Assembly (NCBI GenBank): GCA_050485745.1
Contig: JBJHBY010000107.1
Location: forward strand, 1-11,316
Origin: JBJHBY01 sp050485745
GTDB lineage: Bacteria; Pseudomonadota; Gammaproteobacteria; Pseudomonadales; CAMLJR01
Reading direction: 5' to 3'
DNA length: 11,316 bases
In this document: positions 6,629 to 11,316 of the stretch, piece by piece
Layout: each line of letters begins with the position of its first letter
Position numbering within the stretch: position 1 is the stretch's first letter
Program-made: the position numbers and the translations under genes
Notes under the pieces: generated by a model
Told to the model about the DNA's origin: nothing
Seen by the model: only the letters and a program-made list of their open reading frames with translations
The model's database searches: none

Positions 6629-7828
6629 TTATGTGGTCCCGTGGGCTTGCCAGAAACGGCCTCGCGCGCGTCTGAATACATCGATGATCTCGGAGACATC
6701 CTGCTGCGTATGGGCCGCGCTCATGCTGCAGCGCAACAGGCTGTCCGTGGTGGGCGAGGCCGGTGGCACCACGAGGTTGGTATACACCCCCTGCTCCAGC
6801 AGGTACTGCCACATGTCCAGTGCCTTGCGCCGGTCATCGATAGTGACCGCGATCACCGGGCTGATGGTGGGGCCGACCTTGAAGCCCAGTTCGCCCAGGG
6901 CGGCGTAGAGCTGGTTCGCGTTGCGCCAGAGTTGTTCTTGCAGGGCCGGCTCCGAGCCCATGATCTGCAGGGCCTGCCGAGCGGAGGCGACCACGGAGGG
7001 CGAGGCCGAGGCGGTGAAGATATAGGCGCGCACGGAAAAGCGAATGGCTTCCAGTATCGCGTGCGGGCTGACGCAAAAGCCGCCGGTGGTGCCCAGGCTC
7101 TTGCTGAAGGTGCCGACGATGAAGTCGACGTCGCCCTCCACCCCCGCCGCGGCCGCCGCGCCGCGGCCCTGCTCTCCCATGACGCCGAAGGAGTGGGCTT
7201 CGTCCACGAGAAGCATGGCGCCGTAGCGCTGCTTGATGGCGACGATTTCCGCCAGTGGCGCGATATCCCCCAGCATGCTGTAGATGCCCTCCACCACGAT
7301 CAGCGTGTTGGCGGCGCGGTCACCGAGGCGGCGCAGGCGGCGCTCGAGGTCCTCTGGGCTGTTGTGGCGGAACCGGATGACCTCCGCACCACTCAGCTGC
7401 ACACCGGCATAAATGCTGGCGTGGCTGTCGGAATCCAGCAGGATGACATCCCCCGGGCCGGCGAGGGTGGCGCAGAGCCCCATGGTTGCCGCATAACCCG
7501 TGGTGAAGACGATGGCCTGGTCGACGCCATACAGCGCCGCCAGTTCCCGCTCCAGCATCAGGTGTTCGGTGAAGGTGCCATTGGCCATGCGCGAGCCGGT
7601 AGTGCCCGTACCCCATTGCCGGGCTGCACGGCAGGCGGCCTCGACACAGCGCGGGTCGTGGGACAGGCCAAGGTAGTTGTTGGTGCCGGCCAGGATGGCC
7701 GGGTGGCCGTTGACGACGCCGCGGGTGGCGGAATCGATGCGTTCCATGACGGCGCCGAAGGGCTGGGTACCCAGTTCGGCGAGCTCAGCTTGGACGTCGG
7801 CTATGCCTTGGAATTTGTCGAGCAGCAT
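6629..7828 (-). CDS. spt: Serine palmitoyltransferase (PLP-dependent alpha-oxoamine synthase)
   Basis: 399 aa. It condenses L-serine with a fatty acyl thioester to 3-ketosphinganine, committing carbon to sphingolipids, in the cytosol or at the inner membrane face. It aligns by eye along its length with Sphingomonas SPT: GTGTTGSRMANGT (73-85), LDSDSHASIY (131-140) with PLP-stacking H136, FRHNSPEDLERRL (153-165), YSMLGD (183-188), LVDEAHSFG (207-215) with D209 and H212, GTFSKSLG (239-246) with Schiff-base lysine K243, RAYIFTAS (267-274), and LLRCS (364-368) with R366 for the substrate carboxylate. The RHN-PEDL and YIFTAS-PPSV-like motifs favour SPT over glycine C-acetyltransferase or AONS. It follows the ACP by 64 nt and abuts murA. 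The start at 7828 has only a distant GGGGA, so translation may be weak or coupled. Confidence 0.88.
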   Translation of the reverse strand: MLLDKFQGIADVQAELAELGTQPFGAVMERIDSATRGVVNGHPAILAGTNNYLGLSHDPRCVEAACRAARQWGTGTTGSRMANGTFTEHLMLERELAALYGVDQAIVFTTGYAATMGLCATLAGPGDVILLDSDSHASIYAGVQLSGAEVIRFRHNSPEDLERRLRRLGDRAANTLIVVEGIYSMLGDIAPLAEIVAIKQRYGAMLLVDEAHSFGVMGEQGRGAAAAAGVEGDVDFIVGTFSKSLGTTGGFCVSPHAILEAIRFSVRAYIFTASASPSVVASARQALQIMGSEPALQEQLWRNANQLYAALGELGFKVGPTISPVIAVTIDDRRKALDMWQYLLEQGVYTNLVVPPASPTTDSLLRCSMSAAHTQQDVSEIIDVFRRARGRFWQAHGTT

Positions 7829-7892
7829 AGTCAGCTGAATGATCCCCGGTATGATGGTTGTGGATGGAAGGGCATTACCGCCCGCCCCGGCG

Positions 7893-8150
7893 CTATTGAT
7901 TGAGTTCGTAGAGTTTGCGCGCGAGATCGCCGACGGTGCGGATGTCGGGGAGAATGTTCAGCGGGACCGACAGGTCGAACTCGTCCTCGATGTTGGCGAT
8001 CAGCTCCATCACCTGCAGGGAGCTGAGGTTCATGTCGGCGACCAGGTCCGTCGATTCCGACAGCAAGGTCGGGCTTTTGCCGGTTTCGCTGAGTGCCCGG
8101 TAGATGAAGCTGAGGTATTCCTGGTACTGCGGGCTGCTCTGATACGGCAT
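7893..8150 (-). CDS. Acyl carrier protein dedicated to the SPT pathway
   Basis: 85 aa, the typical four-helix ACP size, acidic. It carries the fatty acyl chain on a phosphopantetheine arm, presumably loaded by the nearby acyl-AMP ligase and used by serine palmitoyltransferase and/or the GNAT enzyme. The modification site is MNLSSLQVMELI (40-51), with Ser44 the predicted attachment residue. The residue before it is Ser instead of the usual Asp of the DSL motif, a visible deviation. The VPLNILPDIRTVGDLARKLYEL tail region is normal ACP helix III-IV. The start ATG at 8150 has AGGA 9 nt upstream; a longer open frame upstream (to 8318) is not ACP-like and crosses the control region. It stops at TAG and is first gene of the operon leading to spt, murA and the phosphoesterase. 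Confidence 0.9.
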   Translation of the reverse strand: MPYQSSPQYQEYLSFIYRALSETGKSPTLLSESTDLVADMNLSSLQVMELIANIEDEFDLSVPLNILPDIRTVGDLARKLYELNQ

Positions 8151-8209
8151 GAAGGCGGATCCTGGTTGGTCGTGGTGATCTGGCCGTGGTGTTTTCGCGG
8201 AGCGGCTTC

Positions 8210-8231
8210 CTGGTGCAGGGCCCTGCACCAG
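8210..8231. repeat. Perfect 22-bp palindrome, operator or leader-hairpin candidate
   Basis: CTGGTGCAGGG (8210-8220) is followed directly by its exact reverse complement CCCTGCACCAG (8221-8231). It lies 60 nt before the ACP start and 112 nt before the ELM1 start. As DNA it is an ideal symmetric site for a dimeric regulator. As RNA it could fold into a 9-bp stem with a GGCC loop in the ACP leader. No T-run follows in either direction, so a terminator is unlikely. Confidence 0.75.
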
Positions 8232-8265
8232 CCAGCATCCGCAAGTTGCCACGATCCCTGCGGAA

Positions 8266-8293
8266 TTGCTATCTTCGCGGGCCGTAATAATAT
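8266..8293 (+). promoter_or_regulatory. Sigma70-type promoter candidate for the ELM1 gene
   Basis: TTGCTA (8266-8271) and TAATAT (8288-8293) are separated by 16 nt, each close to the -35 and -10 consensus. A start near 8300 would give a leader of about 43 nt. The palindrome lies upstream of this -35, a position more typical of an activator than of a repressor. Confidence 0.45.
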
Positions 8294-8320
8294 ACCGCCG
8301 GGGCGCCGCAATTGCCATTC

Positions 8321-8342
8321 ATTCCGTCCATTCCGTCATTCC
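8321..8342 (+). repeat. Short tandem repeat abutting the ELM1 start codon
   Basis: ATTCCGTC occurs at 8321-8328 and 8330-8337, followed by ATTCC (8338-8342) that runs into the ATG. The repeats fill the place where a Shine-Dalgarno sequence is expected, and none is present. Confidence 0.6.
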
Positions 8343-9476
8343 ATGCAAGCTGATCCGGAGACGTCGGCCGCGGCGCCACGGGTCTGGATCATCAATGCCT
8401 ACCGTGCCGGCGAGAAGGGGCAATTACTGGCCCTGGCCGAGGCACTGGGCTGGCCTTTCGAGGTCAGGGATCTCGCTTACCGCCCCTACGCGCTGCGCAG
8501 CAACCTGCTGCGGGGTCGAACGCTGGGCGGCTTGCGGCCTGTGTCCGCCGCCTCACTGAAAGCACCCTGGCCTGACCTGGTGATCTCCGCCGGGATGCGC
8601 AACGAGCCCGTCTGCCGCTGGATCCGCGAGCAGTCCGGCGGTCGCACCCGGCTGGTGTTTGCCGGCCGTCTATGGGCTTCCCCTGAGCATTTCGACCTGG
8701 TGATCACCACACCCCAGTACCGGGTGCCGGAGCACCCCAATGTGCTGCGCAATGATCTGCCGCTGCACCGGGTTTCCGCGGCCCGGCTCGACGCTGCCCG
8801 GGAGCAATGGGCAGCGCGCCTGGCGCACCTGCCCGGGCCGCGGATCGCGGTGATCATGGGGGGCTCCAGCGGCCCCTATTGCTTCGGGCCGAAGGCGGCG
8901 GCGCGGTTGCTGCGCGACGCCCTGGCCCTGGCGAAGTCGCGGCATGGCTCATTGCTGGTCACCTCCAGTGCGCGTACACCGGCGGCGGCGATCGACGCCT
9001 TCGAGGCACAGCGTGAGGTACCGGTGCACTGCTATCGCTGGCGCCCGGGCGACCCCGATAACCCCTATTTTGCCTATCTGGCACTGGCCGATGAGCTGAT
9101 TGTGACTGCCGACAGCATCTCCATGCTGGCGGAGGCCAGCAGCACCGGCAAGCCGCTGCACATGTTCGACCTCGGCAACGGTCGTTTCAGCATGCGCCGC
9201 GATGCGGCGTGCGGTGGTGTTGTGCCGGTGGATGCGGAGCCATCCCCCGGCAGTGACCTGAGCCCAGCATCCCTGGCCTACCGCGCGCTGATGCGCTGGG
9301 GCTGGAAGCACCTCAGCAGGGATATCTCCCGGGTGCACGCGCGTCTGTTGCAGGCGGGCCTGGCGAGTTGGCTGGGTGAGTCAGCAGCGCAGCGGGGGGC
9401 AACTCGGCCCGATGCGGACCTCGCCCGCGCCGTGTCCCGTGTGCGCGCATTGTTTACGGGTCAGGCTGGCGCCTGA
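8343..9476 (+). CDS. ELM1 (mitochondrial fission ELM1-like) family protein, probable GT-B-type glycosyltransferase
   Basis: 377 aa. Recognised from the bacterial ELM1/DUF1022 pattern: a nucleotide-fold start VWIINAYRAGEKGQLLALAEALG (14-36), PDLVISAG (77-84), FDLVITTPQYRVP (117-129), NVLRNDLPLHRV (133-144), IAVIMGGSSGPYCF (168-181), then NPYFAYLALADELIVTADSISMLAEASSTGKP (240-271), where the TADS-S-E-TGKP segment resembles the nucleotide-sugar site of GT-B enzymes. No signal peptide or membrane span is seen. The bacterial function is not established to my knowledge; such genes often lie near envelope glycolipid loci, so sugar transfer to a lipid is a fair guess. It is transcribed away from the ACP operon and converges on the ABC transporter with 9 nt between stops. 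ATG 8343 is chosen because no earlier in-frame start codon with a ribosome site fits; it lacks a Shine-Dalgarno sequence. Confidence 0.8.
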   Translation: MQADPETSAAAPRVWIINAYRAGEKGQLLALAEALGWPFEVRDLAYRPYALRSNLLRGRTLGGLRPVSAASLKAPWPDLVISAGMRNEPVCRWIREQSGGRTRLVFAGRLWASPEHFDLVITTPQYRVPEHPNVLRNDLPLHRVSAARLDAAREQWAARLAHLPGPRIAVIMGGSSGPYCFGPKAAARLLRDALALAKSRHGSLLVTSSARTPAAAIDAFEAQREVPVHCYRWRPGDPDNPYFAYLALADELIVTADSISMLAEASSTGKPLHMFDLGNGRFSMRRDAACGGVVPVDAEPSPGSDLSPASLAYRALMRWGWKHLSRDISRVHARLLQAGLASWLGESAAQRGATRPDADLARAVSRVRALFTGQAGA

Positions 9477-9485
9477 GGGCGTGGC

Positions 9486-11216
9486 TCAGCCCTGCTCGTC
9501 CGCTACCGTCTCGCCTGCCAGCGTTGCCACGCCACCGGACTGCAGGCGGTAAACGTGATCGGCGGCCTCCGCAACCCGGGTATTGTGCGAAATAGCCAGG
9601 ACGGTCAGCTCCTGCTTCAGGTGCTGCAGGGTTTCACAGATGGCCGCTTCGCTGACCGGGTCGAGGGCGCTGGTGGCCTCGTCGAGGATCAGCAGCTGCG
9701 GCCGGTTGACCAGGGCGCGGGCAATGGCGATGCGCTGGCGCTGACCGCCCGACAGTTTGCCGCCGCGCTCCCCGACCATGGTGTGCAGGCCATCCGGCAG
9801 CTGTTCCACGAAAGCCCAGGCTTCGGCGTCCTCCAGGGCCTTTCTCACCTGCGCTTCGGTGACCTCCGGGTCACCCAGCGTGATGTTGTTGAGGATGCTG
9901 TCGTGCAGCAGCACGGTCTCCTGGGGAACGTAGCCGATGGTGCGTCGCCAGGCCTTGATATCGATTTCGCCCAGTGAGGTGCCATCCACAAACACCTGTC
10001 CGTCGCGCGGGCGCAGCAGGCCGATGACCAGGTCGATCACCGTGGTCTTGCCCGCCCCAGAGGGGCCGATCAGGGTAGTGAAGGCATGGGCGGGAATGCT
10101 CAGGTCGAGGTGCTCGAACACCGGGTGGCCGTCGTAGTCGAAGCTGACATCGCGCAAGTCGATGGCGGACTTCAGCTGTGGCACGGCGCCGCCGCTGCCC
10201 AGGGATTCGCGCTCCGCCTCGGCCTGCTGGATGGTACCGCGCAGTGACCAGTAGGCACTCTCGCCCTGGGCGACCTTCTGGTATTGCTTCTGCACCTTGC
10301 CCAGAAAGCTGAAGGCGCGGCCGATGGTCACCACCAGCACCATGACCAGGGCCAGCTCCATCGAGAACACGCTCAATGCCAGATAGATACCCAGCACGAT
10401 GAACATGGTGAACATCAGGTCCTGGCCGGAATTCAGCGCGGCGGCGCTGAACACCTGGCGGCGCAGAGCCTTGTTCAGGCGGTTGGTCTCCAGGGCCAGT
10501 ACCGAGTCGGCAAGGTGTTCCCGCGCCATCGCCTTGAGCGGTTTGACCGACATCAGGGTGTCGGTAAGCCGCGCCATCAGCGAGATCATCAGGCCGGTCT
10601 GCTTGCGTCCGGCCTTGCGCGCCATGCGTACCAGAAAGTGCGAAGCGAGAATGATCAGCAGCCCCCCGGCCAGGCTCACCAGCACCGCCCGCCAGGACAG
10701 CGCCAGGGCGACACTGGCATAGACCACCGCCTGGATCAGAAAAGTCAGGGCCGTGGCGCCGTGCACAAAGGCCTCGGAGGCGCGCTGGGCTTCCGAGGCC
10801 ATGGTATTGGTGAGCTTGCCCGTGGGCTGGTGCAGGAAGAAGCGCCAGCGGCTGTGCAGCATGGCGCGCAGTACGTCCAGGCGCAGGTCCGTGGCCAGTT
10901 GTGCCGCGGTATAGCCGACCTGGCGCTGGGCGATCAGCAGCAGCACCGCTTTCAGGGCCGAGGCGGCGACGATCAGCAGCAGCAGGGGGCCGAGTTCGGG
11001 CTGGATGCCGACCCGCTGCAGCAGGTCGATCACCATCTGTTCAAAGGCGTTGCGCTCGCCCTCGGCCGAGGCGCCATCGGGATTGAGCGCGATGCTGAGC
11101 ACCGGCAGCAGGGCCGACAGGCCGATGCCCTCGGCCAGGCCCGAGAGCAGCAGCGCCAGCAGCATCAGGCCGCTGGCCAGCGGATAACGACGGATCAGAT
11201 GGGCCATCAGGCGCAT
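9486..11216 (-). CDS. MsbA-type ABC exporter, fused permease and ATPase
   Basis: 576 aa, the usual size of a half-transporter that works as a homodimer in the inner membrane. The N-terminal membrane domain has about six hydrophobic stretches (roughly 13-40, 76-96, 154-173, 176-195, 266-284, 286-303). The nucleotide-binding domain (about 352-560) has Walker A GPSGAGKT (384-391), Q-loop PQET with Q432, signature LSGGQ (488-492), Walker B LLILDE (508-513) with the catalytic Glu, and H-loop His544 in ISHN. All are intact, so it should be active. The substrate cannot be read; family members export lipids, lipid A precursors or peptides, and its place next to the lipid genes suggests a lipid. The start at 11216 has AAGG 12 nt upstream; ATG 11207 is an alternative. 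Confidence 0.9.
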   Translation of the reverse strand: MRLMAHLIRRYPLASGLMLLALLLSGLAEGIGLSALLPVLSIALNPDGASAEGERNAFEQMVIDLLQRVGIQPELGPLLLLIVAASALKAVLLLIAQRQVGYTAAQLATDLRLDVLRAMLHSRWRFFLHQPTGKLTNTMASEAQRASEAFVHGATALTFLIQAVVYASVALALSWRAVLVSLAGGLLIILASHFLVRMARKAGRKQTGLMISLMARLTDTLMSVKPLKAMAREHLADSVLALETNRLNKALRRQVFSAAALNSGQDLMFTMFIVLGIYLALSVFSMELALVMVLVVTIGRAFSFLGKVQKQYQKVAQGESAYWSLRGTIQQAEAERESLGSGGAVPQLKSAIDLRDVSFDYDGHPVFEHLDLSIPAHAFTTLIGPSGAGKTTVIDLVIGLLRPRDGQVFVDGTSLGEIDIKAWRRTIGYVPQETVLLHDSILNNITLGDPEVTEAQVRKALEDAEAWAFVEQLPDGLHTMVGERGGKLSGGQRQRIAIARALVNRPQLLILDEATSALDPVSEAAICETLQHLKQELTVLAISHNTRVAEAADHVYRLQSGGVATLAGETVADEQG

Positions 11217-11246
11217 GGGAACGGGTCGCCTTGCTTTGCAGTGGTG

Positions 11247-11274
11247 GCGGAGCGCGCGATTATGCCCGCTCCGC
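11247..11274. repeat. 8-bp inverted repeat upstream of the ABC exporter
   Basis: GCGGAGCG (11247-11254) and CGCTCCGC (11267-11274) are perfect complements around a 12-nt spacer, 31 nt before the exporter start. No T-run follows in either direction. It may be an operator or leader hairpin, or a stem at the end of the preceding minus-strand gene. Confidence 0.5.
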
Positions 11275-11294
11275 AGGACGGGAACAAACCGGCA

Positions 11295-11316
11295 TTACCA
11301 GCGCAGTCGCCAGTAG
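11295..11316 (-). other. Possible last codons of an upstream minus-strand gene
   Basis: One minus-strand frame reads YWRLRW then TAA (11297-11295), resembling the alternating aromatic C-terminus of an outer-membrane beta-barrel. A second frame stays open to a TAA at 11262-11260. With only about 20-57 nt visible neither can be decided. Confidence 0.2.

Larger units (their letters stand above)
8151..8342. promoter_or_regulatory. Divergent control region between the ACP operon and the ELM1 gene
   Basis: 192 nt serving two divergent genes. It holds the 22-bp palindrome (8210-8231), an AT-rich -10 area (8285-8294) that can be read on both strands, and the ATTCCGTC repeats beside the ELM1 start. 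On the minus strand TATATT (8294 down to 8289) could be a -10 for the ACP operon, giving a leader near 130 nt that includes the palindrome; its -35 is poor. Confidence 0.5.

Noticed and set aside
4926..6908. 660-aa open frame on the plus strand
   Set aside because: It is antisense to murA, whose translation matches the MurA family throughout. The plus-strand product has no recognisable motif and reflects GC-rich codon mirroring.
6629..7828. Glycine C-acetyltransferase (kbl) or 8-amino-7-oxononanoate synthase (bioF) identity
   Set aside because: Shared fold only. The RHNSPEDL, YIFTAS and PPASPT-LLRCS segments and the ACP/GNAT/ligase context fit serine palmitoyltransferase better.
6626..7903. 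425-aa plus-strand frame
   Set aside because: Antisense to serine palmitoyltransferase; no motifs.

Overview
The window is GC-rich, densely coding bacterial DNA with Proteobacteria-like genes. A gammaproteobacterium is plausible, but that rests only on protein style and gene packing. Eight essentially complete protein genes and one gene cut by the left edge can be supported. Most of the window reads as a bacterial sphingolipid (ceramide) locus: serine palmitoyltransferase, its acyl carrier protein, a fatty acyl-AMP ligase, and a GNAT-fold protein of the type described as bacterial ceramide synthase in Caulobacter.

Layout. (1) Positions 1-1740, minus: fatty acyl-AMP ligase, 580 codons visible, C-terminus beyond the window. 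(2) 1741-2185: non-coding divergent region with a perfect extended -10 on the minus strand and a good ribosome-binding site for the plus-strand gene. (3) 2186-3304, plus: GNAT/ceramide-synthase-like protein that ends at an in-frame TAG, followed by nine codons that look like the missing family C-terminus. (4) 3453-4268, plus: MobA-like NTP transferase. (5) 8150 down to 4290, minus: a four-gene operon ACP -> serine palmitoyltransferase -> MurA -> metallophosphoesterase, with gaps of 64, 2 and 9 nt. (6) 8151-8342: divergent control region with a perfect 22-bp palindrome, a plausible sigma70 promoter and a short tandem repeat. (7) 8343-9476, plus: ELM1-family protein. (8) 11216 down to 9486, minus: MsbA-type ABC exporter. 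(9) 11217-11316: leader with an 8-bp inverted repeat and possibly the tail of another gene.

Proposed joint working (inference). The ligase activates a fatty acid and loads it on the ACP. Serine palmitoyltransferase condenses the acyl group with L-serine to 3-ketosphinganine. The GNAT protein N-acylates the long-chain base. The NTP transferase and the phosphoesterase could build or trim a phosphorylated head group. The ELM1 protein and ABC exporter could serve later glycosylation or transport. A ceramide reductase (CerR, an SDR-type enzyme) and a ceramide kinase are not in the window. The MurA gene inside the SPT operon keeps all main catalytic residues and is the most unexpected neighbour.
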